From: a virus
IMG/VR virus record: IMGVR_UViG_3300009499_000114
Coordinates: 1-64,000 of that record
Direction: 5' to 3' (one strand)
DNA length: 64,000 nucleotides
Of the stretch, positions 7,554 through 14,988 are shown piece after piece (within the stretch, counting starts at the first letter, position 1; the number at the start of each line of letters is the position of its first letter). Both the position numbers and the translations under genes were made by a program. Under the pieces are notes generated by a model that did no database searches, was not told the DNA's origin, and saw only the letters and a program-made list of their open reading frames with translations.

Positions 7554-8049
7554 AGGCGTCGTCCTCAAGCCCCTCGTCACCTACCCCGACGAACGCGGCT
7601 TCTTCCGCGAGGTCGTCCGGGCCAGCGATGGATTCTTCGCCGAGGGTTTCGGCCAGCTCTCGCACAGCTTCATGCGGGCTGGCGTCGCCAAGGCATGGCA
7701 CGTCCACAGCCGGCAAGTGGACTGGTGGTACGTCGTGTCCGGCTGCCTCAAGGTGGCGCTGTACGACCTGCGGTACGCGGCACCCTGGCCGGAATTCTCG
7801 GCGTCCCAGGTGGAGCACCGCGAGTTCTCAGATACTGCCGGTGAACTGCTGGAATTGTTCCTCGGTGACGGCCACCCGGCTCAGGTGCTGCGCATCCCGC
7901 CCGGCGTGGCGCACGGGTGCAAGGCGCTGGAGCCGACGCACCTGCTGTATATCACGAGCCTGGAGTACGACGGGACCAACGAGGGGCGGTTGCCGCACGA
8001 CGTTTCGGGCATAGATTACGACTGGCTGAGCGGGCCGGAGGTGACGTAA
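7546..8049 (+). CDS. RmlC-like sugar 3,5-epimerase (cupin)
   Basis: A 167-residue cupin of the dTDP-4-dehydrorhamnose 3,5-epimerase family. Visible family marks are YPDERGFFREVVR near residue 14, SHSFMRAGVAKAWHVH near 43, DWWYVVSGCLKVALYDLR near 62, and IPPGVAHGCKAL near 112. The conserved His of AWHVH and the PPGVAHG loop match the active-site architecture. Such enzymes invert C3 and/or C5 of 4-keto-6-deoxy nucleotide sugars. With the acetyltransferase and aminotransferase at 9209-10998 and the SDR at 42440, it could contribute to an unusual deoxyamino sugar. Length is close to the usual 180 residues. Exact substrate is unknown. Confidence 0.8.
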   Translation: MIEGVVLKPLVTYPDERGFFREVVRASDGFFAEGFGQLSHSFMRAGVAKAWHVHSRQVDWWYVVSGCLKVALYDLRYAAPWPEFSASQVEHREFSDTAGELLELFLGDGHPAQVLRIPPGVAHGCKALEPTHLLYITSLEYDGTNEGRLPHDVSGIDYDWLSGPEVT

Positions 8050-8053
8050 GCAA

Positions 8054-8275
8054 ATGAAAGCATCTTATTATCTCACGACTGCTGATGGTCAGACGAAACC
8101 CGTTGAGAACGTAGTTGGCCTGGCCCGCTACCTGGGCGATGCCGCGCTGGCCCGCAAACTGGAGGCCCTGGCCGAGCGCCTCGACCCGGCCGCCTGGCGC
8201 GTCGTGCGTTCGTGGGCCGAGCAGGAAGCGCCGGGCGCGCTGCGTCTGGTGGACCGGAAGAGGCTGAAACCGTGA
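8054..8275 (+). CDS. Hypothetical protein, 73 residues
   Basis: A small Ala/Leu/Arg-rich helical protein with no recognised domain. High GC and frame-consistent third-position bias support coding. It follows the epimerase by a few bases and is followed by a membrane peptide gene. Confidence 0.45.
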   Translation: MKASYYLTTADGQTKPVENVVGLARYLGDAALARKLEALAERLDPAAWRVVRSWAEQEAPGALRLVDRKRLKP

Positions 8276-8286
8276 GGAGAAAAATC

Positions 8287-8448
8287 ATGACAAACCAGAG
8301 TGAACTGACCAAAAACAAGGCAACCGACCGGATAGCCGAGGCGTTTCTATGGGTTATCTGTGCCGCGTTTGCTATCTTCATCCTCGCCCTTTCCCTGGGC
8401 ATTTCGGTCGTGGTGTTCAGGTTCCTGGTGGGGCTTGGCTGTGGATGA
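8287..8448 (+). CDS. Small membrane protein, 53 residues
   Basis: Starts at the ATG at 8287, preceded by GAGGAG. A polar N-terminus of about 17 residues precedes one long hydrophobic segment (FLWVICAAFAIFILALSLGI and on), predicted to cross the membrane once. Function unknown; a holin-like or accessory membrane role cannot be told apart. Confidence 0.5.
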   Translation: MTNQSELTKNKATDRIAEAFLWVICAAFAIFILALSLGISVVVFRFLVGLGCG

Positions 8449-8497
8449 CTGCCTGCTCTGCCATGCCGAAGCAAGTGAGGTGGTAAGTGAAGAATGA
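8441..8497 (+). pseudogene. N-terminal remnant of the 8655 gene
   Basis: A GTG-started frame reading MDDCLLCHAEASEVV then stop. Its first 11 codons match the start of the gene at 8667 (MDDCLLCKAEK) at both protein and DNA level. The intervening 8487 membrane gene separates the two copies, so this looks like the broken end of a duplicated or interrupted gene. Confidence 0.5.
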
Positions 8498-8654
8498 GAA
8501 GAAGTACCCTTGGTTTCCAGAGGAGGGATCCTTTCCATGGTGGATAATCGTGATTTCTTACTTCATCTTTGCTGTCGACACAATAGTGCGTTTCTTCTGG
8601 CCCAGTCTCTGCCTCAAAGAGATAGCGATTTTCCTGGTTCAGGTTCTGCCATGA
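8487..8654 (+). CDS. Small membrane protein, 55 residues
   Basis: GTG start with GTGAGGTGG upstream. The product has two hydrophobic stretches (WWIIVISYFIFAV and LKEIAIFLVQVLP) separated by a short charged turn, suggesting a hairpin of two membrane helices. No family is recognised. It is AT-rich and lies exactly between the partial and full copies of the CLLC gene start, so it was probably inserted there. Confidence 0.4.
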   Translation: MKNEKKYPWFPEEGSFPWWIIVISYFIFAVDTIVRFFWPSLCLKEIAIFLVQVLP

Positions 8655-8936
8655 ATGGACATAAATATGGATGACTGTCTTCTCTGCAAAGCCGAAAAAT
8701 TGACCACTTGGCACTACGAGGACGCCGGCTTCTTTATCTGCGACTGCCTGACCTGCGGCGTGCCGATGGCCGTGATGCGGGTCCACGCGCTCAGCCCGCT
8801 GGACGACATGCGCGACGCGATCAAGCGGGAGCTGACCCGCGTCGCAAACGCCCGCTACGGGCCGGGCAACTGGCGCTACGACTTCGAATTGCGGGGCATC
8901 AAGGACCACTGGCATGTTCACGCGAGGCCGAGGTGA
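8655..8936 (+). CDS. Small Cys-rich zinc-type protein, 93 residues
   Basis: Two Cys pairs, C8-x2-C11 (DDCLLCKAE) and C29-x4-C34 (ICDCLTCGVPM), suggest one zinc site at the N-terminus. The C-terminal half has a helix (DDMRDAIKRELTRVANARYG) and ends RGIKDHWHVHARPR. The His-rich end is suggestive of a HIT-like or metal site, but no family can be named. A start at the second ATG (8667) is possible, and the remnant at 8441 matches that start. Confidence 0.5.
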   Translation: MDINMDDCLLCKAEKLTTWHYEDAGFFICDCLTCGVPMAVMRVHALSPLDDMRDAIKRELTRVANARYGPGNWRYDFELRGIKDHWHVHARPR

Positions 8937-8939
8937 TCG

Positions 8940-9212
8940 ATGGTTACAAAAATGTACAGGCCCAAGCGTTCTTGCCCGAGAAATCTAGGGTCCTGGTATT
9001 GCGATGACTGTCGGGCTAGATGCCTTGACGAATCGTCCTCGAGTGATTATCCTGTCGATCTTGAGGGTTGTGATAAGAAATTAGGTGACCGGGTATGCGG
9101 GCAGACGCATCTGGGCTATGAACTGTGCCCTGAGTGTGAAGCCGAGGGTCGTGAGAAATCGCTGCACGTGAATGAATATGAGGTTGTGGCCGTGATCAGG
9201 AGTTCAAAGTGA
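8940..9212 (+). CDS. Cys-rich small hypothetical protein, 90 residues
   Basis: Contains C-P-R near residue 12, WYCDDCRARC near 19-25, a lone Cys pattern EGCDKK and RVCGQ, and ELCPECEAEG near 68, enough for two zinc sites. No family is recognised. Its stop overlaps the start of the acetyltransferase at 9209, so they are likely co-translated, although a functional link is not shown. Confidence 0.45.
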   Translation: MVTKMYRPKRSCPRNLGSWYCDDCRARCLDESSSSDYPVDLEGCDKKLGDRVCGQTHLGYELCPECEAEGREKSLHVNEYEVVAVIRSSK

Positions 9213-9802
9213 TCAGTGTTTCAGAGTTTGCCAGCATCGGTCAGGATGTGACCATCTGGCCCCTGGCCAAGATAGTGTCGCCCGAGGTCATATCCATCGG
9301 CGATTCGGTCATCATAGATGATTTCGTCTTTATCGTAGGCGGTGAGGAAACCGTCATCGGCAACTTCGTGCACATCGCCTCTTTCACGTCCATCACCGGT
9401 GGCGGCAAGTTCGTGATGGAGGATTTCACTACCCTGTCAAGCGGGGTGCGAATTTTCACGGGCAATGATGACTACTCCGGGGGGTGCCTGACGGGTTCGG
9501 CGGTTCCTGCTCCCTACCGTATACCAATTCGTTCCTTCATATGCATTAGGAAGCATGCAATCATCGGGGCTGAGGCGGTGATCCTGCCGGGTGTAACTAT
9601 CGGCAGGGGCGTGGTCATCGGAGCGAACTCACTCGTCAAGAAGGACTGTGAGCCGTGGACGGTCTATGCCGGGTCGCCTGCGAGGGCTATCAAGTCCCGC
9701 CCGAAAAAACGCATCCTTGAGCTTGAGGACCAACTACGTGATGAACTCTATGATCTGGAAGGAAACTACGTCTCGAAACTTGATAGGGAGCAATGGGGAT
9801 GA
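9209..9802 (+). CDS. Hexapeptide-repeat sugar acetyltransferase
   Basis: Left-handed beta-helix acetyltransferase (LbH fold). Hexapeptide turns run from residue 10 to 150: IGDSVIIDDFVFIVGG, IGNFVHIASFTSITGG, IIGAEAVILPGVTIGRGVVI. A loop with FTGNDDYSGG carries acceptor-side residues, and the closing motif YAGSPARAIK is typical of the galactoside/maltose O-acetyltransferase and sugar N-acetyltransferase group. It would use acetyl-CoA on a sugar or aminosugar nucleotide. The adjacent aminotransferase (overlapping by 10 bases) makes N-acetylation of its product an attractive role, as in FdtB/FdtC-type pairs. GTG is the start codon. Confidence 0.8.
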   Translation: MISVSEFASIGQDVTIWPLAKIVSPEVISIGDSVIIDDFVFIVGGEETVIGNFVHIASFTSITGGGKFVMEDFTTLSSGVRIFTGNDDYSGGCLTGSAVPAPYRIPIRSFICIRKHAIIGAEAVILPGVTIGRGVVIGANSLVKKDCEPWTVYAGSPARAIKSRPKKRILELEDQLRDELYDLEGNYVSKLDREQWG

Positions 9803-10998
9803 TGAAGATATGTGTACAGGACCTTGCTGTATTTGGCGGCGCCCCTGCGTTCTCGGAGAAACTTCACGTCGGCTGTCCTAATATTGGCGACAAAAAACTT
9901 TTAATGGAACGTATCAATGATATTCTTGACCGGCGATGGCTGACGAACGATGGTCCCTACGTTCAGAGATTTGAGTATGAAGTTGCCGAATTGGTGGGTG
10001 TCAAGCACTGCATCGCAGTGTGCAACGGGACGATGGCTCTAGAGCTCGCGATACGAGCCATGGATTTGACGGGTGAAGTTATCATTCCCTCGTTTACTTT
10101 CATCGCCACGGCTCACGCTCTCTGGTGGCAGGGGATCAGGCCCGTCTTTTGCGATATTGACCCGGCGACTCACAACATTGACCCCCGCCGAATAGAGGAG
10201 AAGATTACGCTGCACACGAGCGCAATCATCGGTGTGCACGTCTGGGGGCGCCCATGTGACGTGGAGACTCTCACCGAGATTGCCCAAGAACATGAACTTC
10301 GGTTGATGTTTGACGCGGCGCACGCATTTGATTGCTCCTATCAGGATCGCATGATCGGTAGTTTTGGGGACGCCGAGGTCTTCAGCTTCCACGCCACTAA
10401 GTTTCTCAACACGTTTGAGGGCGGTGCAGTCGTTACCAACGACGATGACCTGGCTACCAGGATTCGCCTGATGAGAAACTTCGGGTTCGCCGGAGAGGAT
10501 AACGTCGTCTGCGTCGGCACCAACGGCAAGATGAACGAAGTGTCGGCGGTGATGGGTCTGACGGGGCTTGAAAGTCTGGAAGAATTCATCGCCGTGAATC
10601 ACTGCAACTACGGATTGTATCGGCATCTACTAGAAGACATTCCAGGCATTCAGTTCGTGGCTTATGATGAGGCTGAGCAAAATAACTATCAATATATCGT
10701 TCTGGAGATAGACGACAGGATTATACAAATTAGCCGTGACCAATTAGTAGAAATTCTGCGTGCTGAGAATGTCCTGGCCCGGCGTTACTTCTACCCCGGT
10801 TGCCATCGGATGGAGCCCTACTGTTCCTATTTTACTCACGCGGAACTTTTCCTGCCCGAAACAGAGAGGCTCGTGGAACGTGTGCTGTGCCTGCCCACGG
10901 GTACGGCGGTCGGGGTAGAGGAGATCAGGGAAGTCTGCCAGATCATTCGATTCGTCGTGGAGCACGGGGCTGAGATCAGGTCAAGATTACAAGTGTGA
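9793..10998 (+). CDS. DegT/DnrJ/EryC1-type sugar aminotransferase
   Basis: A PLP-dependent aminotransferase of fold type I, 401 residues, that transfers an amino group to a keto-sugar nucleotide. Markers: WLTNDGPYVQRFE near residue 50, CIAVCNGTMALELA near 75, IIPSFTFIATAHA near 97, DAAHAFDCSY near 176, and the PLP lysine in FSFHATKFLNTFEGGAVVT near 200. A GRPCDVE segment and the late FYPGCHRMEPY also fit the family. It overlaps the acetyltransferase gene, and together they could build an N-acetylated aminosugar. Substrate specificity (position 3 or 4 of the sugar) cannot be read from sequence alone. Confidence 0.9.
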   Translation: MGMMKICVQDLAVFGGAPAFSEKLHVGCPNIGDKKLLMERINDILDRRWLTNDGPYVQRFEYEVAELVGVKHCIAVCNGTMALELAIRAMDLTGEVIIPSFTFIATAHALWWQGIRPVFCDIDPATHNIDPRRIEEKITLHTSAIIGVHVWGRPCDVETLTEIAQEHELRLMFDAAHAFDCSYQDRMIGSFGDAEVFSFHATKFLNTFEGGAVVTNDDDLATRIRLMRNFGFAGEDNVVCVGTNGKMNEVSAVMGLTGLESLEEFIAVNHCNYGLYRHLLEDIPGIQFVAYDEAEQNNYQYIVLEIDDRIIQISRDQLVEILRAENVLARRYFYPGCHRMEPYCSYFTHAELFLPETERLVERVLCLPTGTAVGVEEIREVCQIIRFVVEHGAEIRSRLQV

Positions 10999-11012
10999 AA
11001 GTGAGGAATTAG

Positions 11013-11540
11013 ATGATTTCGTCGGGCATTATTTTCCAAGAAGATGAGATCACAGGGAAATTACAGGCGTTCCCTCATTATCTGGTACTGAACGGGAACG
11101 ACGAAGATCAAGTGGTGAAGGCTTACAACATATTTGACGGCGGGTATAATCTGGGCATGAGCTGCTGGAGACTGCTGAAAGCCACGTTTTACGATCTAGT
11201 GAAACACTCCAATGCATTTTGGGAATTGGTTGCCGTGGACGTTAGTACTGATGATCGTGCTACATTTGGTAAATCTCGTTCCAGGCCCATAGTTCGTGTA
11301 CTTCATGTCCCATTTTCAAAGTGCGTTGTGGACGAGAAGGAAAATCTGACGTATATGCCTTCCACAGATTCAGCTACTCTGATGCACAAATCAAGATTTA
11401 TTCAGTTTACAGATTTGTTGTTAGAAGACGAACGGGTTGAGGGCAATGAAGAAATCCTAGTCAAGCGTGCGGTAGAGAGAATTCTTCCTGAAGACATTGA
11501 CGTCGTCTTGGCGACGAGGGCTCCCGATGGACAAATTTAA
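11013..11540 (+). CDS. Hypothetical protein, 175 residues
   Basis: Unrecognised. Mixed alpha/beta composition without Cys clusters or membrane segments. AT-richer than the preceding sugar genes, suggesting a separate origin. GTGAGG lies before the ATG. Its end overlaps a 41-codon frame at 11527. Confidence 0.5.
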   Translation: MISSGIIFQEDEITGKLQAFPHYLVLNGNDEDQVVKAYNIFDGGYNLGMSCWRLLKATFYDLVKHSNAFWELVAVDVSTDDRATFGKSRSRPIVRVLHVPFSKCVVDEKENLTYMPSTDSATLMHKSRFIQFTDLLLEDERVEGNEEILVKRAVERILPEDIDVVLATRAPDGQI

Positions 11541-11652
11541 CGTGACCGACATCCCGCCCTGGATACGCCACTTCTTAGTACACGTCGTTAAGCGCTGCGC
11601 GAACATCCTGGTGAAGTGGATTGAGGACATGCAAAAGGCAGGCGGAGGGTGA
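11527..11652 (+). CDS. Small basic helical protein, 41 residues
   Basis: ATG start overlapping the previous gene by 14 bases. The product (IPPWIRHFLVHVVKRCANILVKWIED) is an amphipathic, partly hydrophobic helix. The stop overlaps or abuts the next gene, whose ribosome binding site GGCGGAGGG lies in its final codons. Function unknown. Confidence 0.4.
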   Translation: MDKFNVTDIPPWIRHFLVHVVKRCANILVKWIEDMQKAGGG

Positions 11653-11654
11653 GC

Positions 11655-12167
11655 ATGGTTTTAGACTTATTGAGACCCTGGGCTCGCAAAGTCGAATTAA
11701 ATGAAGCCTGGCTGGAACGGCTGGCTGATCCCGCCCTGAAACTCCTTGACATTATCCTTGCCGAAGAGGTTATGGGTTGGCGTCTTGCCCCGATGTTCAA
11801 GTGGGCGCCAGCCTGGCTACGGTTTGACCAGAATCTAGTCAGGGAAACCTGGACTGGCTATTGGTTTACTCAAGTTGACATCCCGCCCTTTGAGTTACCG
11901 AAGCTTGAGCGGATCGATGAGGACGGAAAGCACCAGAGCACATTTTTCCGGGGGAGGGAATGGTGCCCGACCCGGAATCTTGCTTGCGTGGACGTGCTGA
12001 GATCCAAACTCGGACTTCACGAGTTCGTCTTGCATTTCAAGCCCGAACCTGACCGTTGCCGAGCAGAATTGACGTCTGCTGGTAGGACATCTGGTGTCAT
12101 TAGGCCGACGCAGTCCTGGGCGATGTCTGAGGCTGTATACAAATGGTTTCAGGCCGAGGATGAATAA
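11655..12167 (+). CDS. Hypothetical protein, 170 residues
   Basis: Unrecognised Trp-rich soluble protein (WARKVE, WLERLAD, WAPAWLRF, WTGYWF). ATG 11655 is preferred because GGCGGAGGG sits five bases upstream; a GTG at 11649 is the longer alternative. It is the last gene before a new promoter at 12176. Confidence 0.5.
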   Translation: MVLDLLRPWARKVELNEAWLERLADPALKLLDIILAEEVMGWRLAPMFKWAPAWLRFDQNLVRETWTGYWFTQVDIPPFELPKLERIDEDGKHQSTFFRGREWCPTRNLACVDVLRSKLGLHEFVLHFKPEPDRCRAELTSAGRTSGVIRPTQSWAMSEAVYKWFQAEDE

Positions 12168-12175
12168 TTAGTCCC

Positions 12176-12204
12176 TTGAACTTTTCGGCATTTTAAGGTA
12201 TAAT
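12176..12204 (+). promoter_or_regulatory. Sigma70-type promoter
   Basis: TTGAAC (12176-12181), 17-base spacer, TATAAT (12199-12204). It precedes the 12234 gene, which has AGAGGAGG at a good distance, and is paired with a terminator at 12535. The short gene between them is thus an independent transcription unit. Confidence 0.7.
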
Positions 12205-12233
12205 AAGTACTAATAGCTCAGAGGAGGCTAAAG

Positions 12234-12446
12234 ATGAACGACGAATTGAACGAACAACAGCAGAAGGCTTGGAGCCGTGTCGTCAAAGTCTGGCAAGATA
12301 TCTTCAGAAAGGATATTTCCGCTCAGGTTAGTCCTAGTGTAGTTCTGAGCCTGGCCGAAGAAAACGGGATTGATCTTCTTACAGCAGAAGAGGGTGTCCT
12401 GTTAAATGTAGTTAATCAAGCCAAGATAAAATCATTCTACTCATAG
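12234..12446 (+). CDS. Hypothetical protein, 70 residues, own promoter and terminator
   Basis: A small helical acidic protein starting just downstream of a strong promoter, with the ribosome binding site GAGGAGG. No family is recognised. Being the only gene of a promoter-gene-terminator unit inside a late phage operon is the mark of a moron, often expressed from a prophage to alter the host. Whether this phage is temperate is not visible in the window. Confidence 0.55.
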   Translation: MNDELNEQQQKAWSRVVKVWQDIFRKDISAQVSPSVVLSLAEENGIDLLTAEEGVLLNVVNQAKIKSFYS

Positions 12447-12534
12447 ATTCCAAATCAAACGTATAAACTTGTAGTCAAGGAACTAGCCGGAAGATTCACA
12501 ATCTGTCCATCTTCTCGGCCGTAGGCCCGCTTAA

Positions 12535-12563
12535 GCTCGCCTCAATTGAGGTGGGCTTTTTTT
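12535..12563 (+). terminator. Rho-independent terminator
   Basis: GCTCGCCTCAA pairs with TTGAGGTGGGC (11 pairs including two G-T wobbles, with the innermost pairs probably opening as a loop), followed directly by seven T. It ends the unit that starts at the 12176 promoter. Confidence 0.85.
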
Positions 12564-12585
12564 CTATTCTCAACGGAGGTCGGGC

Positions 12586-12771
12586 ATGTCAGGGGACAAG
12601 TCCAAACAGTACAAGCTATTAGCGGTGGGAGAAATCGGTGGTCCTGTGAAGTGGGTCTCACCTAAGCGGAAATGGTACGTTCGCCTTGAACTTTGGATGC
12701 AATCCTGCTTGGTGCATTTGGCCTTTCTGACCGCAGGATTTCTGATGGGATTGGCCGTGGCTTATTTCTAG
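12586..12771 (+). CDS. Small membrane protein, 61 residues
   Basis: ACGGAGG precedes the ATG. A basic N-terminal half (SPKRKWYVRLELW) leads into one hydrophobic helix (CLVHLAFLTAGFLMGLAVAY) at the C-terminus, a tail-anchored design. Function unknown. Confidence 0.5.
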   Translation: MSGDKSKQYKLLAVGEIGGPVKWVSPKRKWYVRLELWMQSCLVHLAFLTAGFLMGLAVAYF

Positions 12772-12788
12772 ACGAATTGAGATGAGAA

Positions 12789-13391
12789 ATGTTTAAGCAC
12801 TTGGCGAAGTTCGAAAAGATCCTGGTCACCGGCCCGCAACGGTCGGGCACCAACATTTGCGCTCGGATGATTGCGCATGACACGGGCCACGTGTTCGTGT
12901 CAGAGGACGCGATAGCTCCCTCTGACTCTGGGCTTAAAGAGCTCAATGTTCTGTTCCAGCAGGATCTGAAGTTCGTCGTGCATGGACCTTACTTCTGCCG
13001 ACACGCGCATGAGTTTGCCATCCCCGGGTCATTGATTGTCTTAATGATCCGTGACCTGAAAAGTATATACGAATCGCAGGAGCGGGTAGGCTGGCGTTAT
13101 GGGCAGATGGATCTCAGCAAGCAGTATGATTCATTTCCGGTAGGGCGGCTAGTGATCAGTCAGGTGGTGCAGGAATTGAAGGAAGTGAATCCCGATAAGA
13201 TAATTGCCGGGGTGAAGTATCATTTCTGGTCTGAATACCAAAGATTATGGATTAAAGATTATCTTGAGGTTTCATTTGATTCGCTGACTGAACATCCATT
13301 GTGGGTACCGAAGGAACAGCGCGCAGATTTCACTTTCCACCAGACGAAGGTAGACGAGATTCCAGAATTTGAGGAAGCCGGGAATGGCTAA
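12789..13391 (+). CDS. P-loop sulfotransferase-like protein
   Basis: The N-terminus carries a phosphate-binding loop of sulfotransferase type, ILVTGPQRSGTNICARMI (residues 11-28), where the PRSGT core binds the 5'-phosphate of PAPS. A second segment, LIVLMIRDLKSIYESQERVGW near residue 80, matches the 3'-phosphate binding region (RDxxS). Length, 200 residues, is short compared with the usual 250-300. Sulfotransferases move sulfate from PAPS to sugars or proteins, so it could decorate glycans built by the other cassette genes. A P-loop nucleotide kinase is a less likely alternative. It overlaps the portal gene start. Confidence 0.6.
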   Translation: MFKHLAKFEKILVTGPQRSGTNICARMIAHDTGHVFVSEDAIAPSDSGLKELNVLFQQDLKFVVHGPYFCRHAHEFAIPGSLIVLMIRDLKSIYESQERVGWRYGQMDLSKQYDSFPVGRLVISQVVQELKEVNPDKIIAGVKYHFWSEYQRLWIKDYLEVSFDSLTEHPLWVPKEQRADFTFHQTKVDEIPEFEEAGNG

Positions 13392-14988
13392 GCGAGCAGC
13401 GCGGGCGAAAACCGAGGCGGGCGATGGTAACCTGCCCGTCGAGGCCAAGGCCCTGACGCCCCAGCAGGAAATCGACGAGCTGTCGATCCAGCCCCGCGCC
13501 CAGCCCAAGGCGGTGCCCGAGACGACGGCATCCGTCATGTGGTTCGTTCAGTCGGGCGGTGACGACGAGATTGCTGCTTGGTGGTCTGAACAGCGGGATG
13601 TGGGTCTGCGTGAATTCTGGATGCTGCCCGGCAATGACATCCTGGCTGGGGCGGTATCCTCGATGGTTAAAAAGTTCAAGGCGATGTCCTGGGTCGTCGA
13701 AGGTCCCCAGCGTGTCGTCGGACACTACCAGAACGTCCTGTCCGAGGCCGAGTTCGGGCATGGCTGGGGCACGCTGCTGGGCAAGACGCTGACCGACTAC
13801 CTGACCCAGGACAAGGGCGCCTTCTGGGAACTCATTGGGCGGGGGAAGCCCGACGAGGCCATCGAAGGGAAAGTCCTGGGCGTCGCACACCTGGACTCGG
13901 CCGCCTGCCAGCTCACCGGCGACCCGGTCTATCCTGTGCTCTACCGCACGCCAAAAGATAAGATCAGCCACAAGATGCACGCGACGCGCGTGGTGCACCT
14001 GGTGGACATGCCCAGCCCGAACCAGGGCATGAACTCCATCGGCTTCTGTGCCGTTAGCCGCGTCATCGCCGCCTCGAACGTGCTGCTCAAGCTGGCCAAG
14101 TACAAGAACGAGAAATTATCTGACTTGCCCCAGTCCGGTCTACTGCTCTTTAACAATCTGATGCCCACGAAATGGGAAGATGCCACGGCCAACTACCAGC
14201 GAGAGCGGCGGCGAATGGGTCAGGAACTATGGACGAATGTGATGACCCTGTTCGGCATCGACCCCGCCCATCCAGTGAGCGCCGAGTTCATCAACTTTGC
14301 TGGGCTGCCTGATGCCTTTGATGAGCGAGAGGCGACGGACATCTACGTCAACATCGTCGCCCTGGCGTTCGGCGTGGACGTGCGCGAGTTCTGGCCGCTC
14401 TCGGCCGGGCCGATGGGCACGGCGGCCGAGACGCTGATAATGCACCAGAAGGCGCGCGGCAAGGGCGTGGGCGACATCGTCAGCACGCTGGAGCGGGTCG
14501 TCAACTGGAAGATATTGGCGCCGTCTGTCTCGTTCGGGTTCGACTTCCGCGACGACGAGGAGGACCGGCAGCGGGCCGAGCTGGACAAGGCGCGCACAGA
14601 GACCATCATGTCGATGTGGCAGCCGCCTAAAGCCGAGGGCGAAGAAATGCCGGTGACGCGCGCCGAACTGCGGCAGATGCTGGCCGACAACGTAGGTGAC
14701 TACTTTAAGGAGGACTTCCTGGAGGTGGACGTCACCGAGGAAGTCGAAGCCACCGACACGGAACGTGAAGAAAAGCAGATGATGCGGGACCGGTTCGGCC
14801 CGAGGGTGAGCATGGACCATAAGGGGGTCGTGCGGCCTCTTGACGGGCGGCGAAACGGGCGTCTCGCGGTTGACGAAGTTTTGACCGCTGTTGAGCATAA
14901 TTACCGGGCTGGTTTGGTAGAGGCCGAGGATTTGGCCGAGTTCGCCATGGGTGAACTGCTGGACCGACGGAGGGCCAATGGCGGTTAG
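13384..14988 (+). CDS. Phage portal protein
   Basis: The portal forms the dodecameric ring at one capsid vertex through which DNA is packaged. The 534-residue protein has the typical middle with VVHLVDMPSPNQGMNSIGFCAVSRVIAASNVLLKLAKYKNEKL-type content (residues about 200-245). A downstream segment AEFINFAGLPDAFDEREATDIYVNIVALAFGVDVREFWPL around 300-340 is characteristic of portal clip/wing regions that choose peptides by local cell type. The C-terminus is an acidic tail. ATG 13384 is chosen because GAGGAAG lies seven bases upstream; a TTG at 13369 is possible. The position, after terminase and before the MuF head gene, agrees. Confidence 0.85.
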   Translation: MAKRAARAKTEAGDGNLPVEAKALTPQQEIDELSIQPRAQPKAVPETTASVMWFVQSGGDDEIAAWWSEQRDVGLREFWMLPGNDILAGAVSSMVKKFKAMSWVVEGPQRVVGHYQNVLSEAEFGHGWGTLLGKTLTDYLTQDKGAFWELIGRGKPDEAIEGKVLGVAHLDSAACQLTGDPVYPVLYRTPKDKISHKMHATRVVHLVDMPSPNQGMNSIGFCAVSRVIAASNVLLKLAKYKNEKLSDLPQSGLLLFNNLMPTKWEDATANYQRERRRMGQELWTNVMTLFGIDPAHPVSAEFINFAGLPDAFDEREATDIYVNIVALAFGVDVREFWPLSAGPMGTAAETLIMHQKARGKGVGDIVSTLERVVNWKILAPSVSFGFDFRDDEEDRQRAELDKARTETIMSMWQPPKAEGEEMPVTRAELRQMLADNVGDYFKEDFLEVDVTEEVEATDTEREEKQMMRDRFGPRVSMDHKGVVRPLDGRRNGRLAVDEVLTAVEHNYRAGLVEAEDLAEFAMGELLDRRRANGG

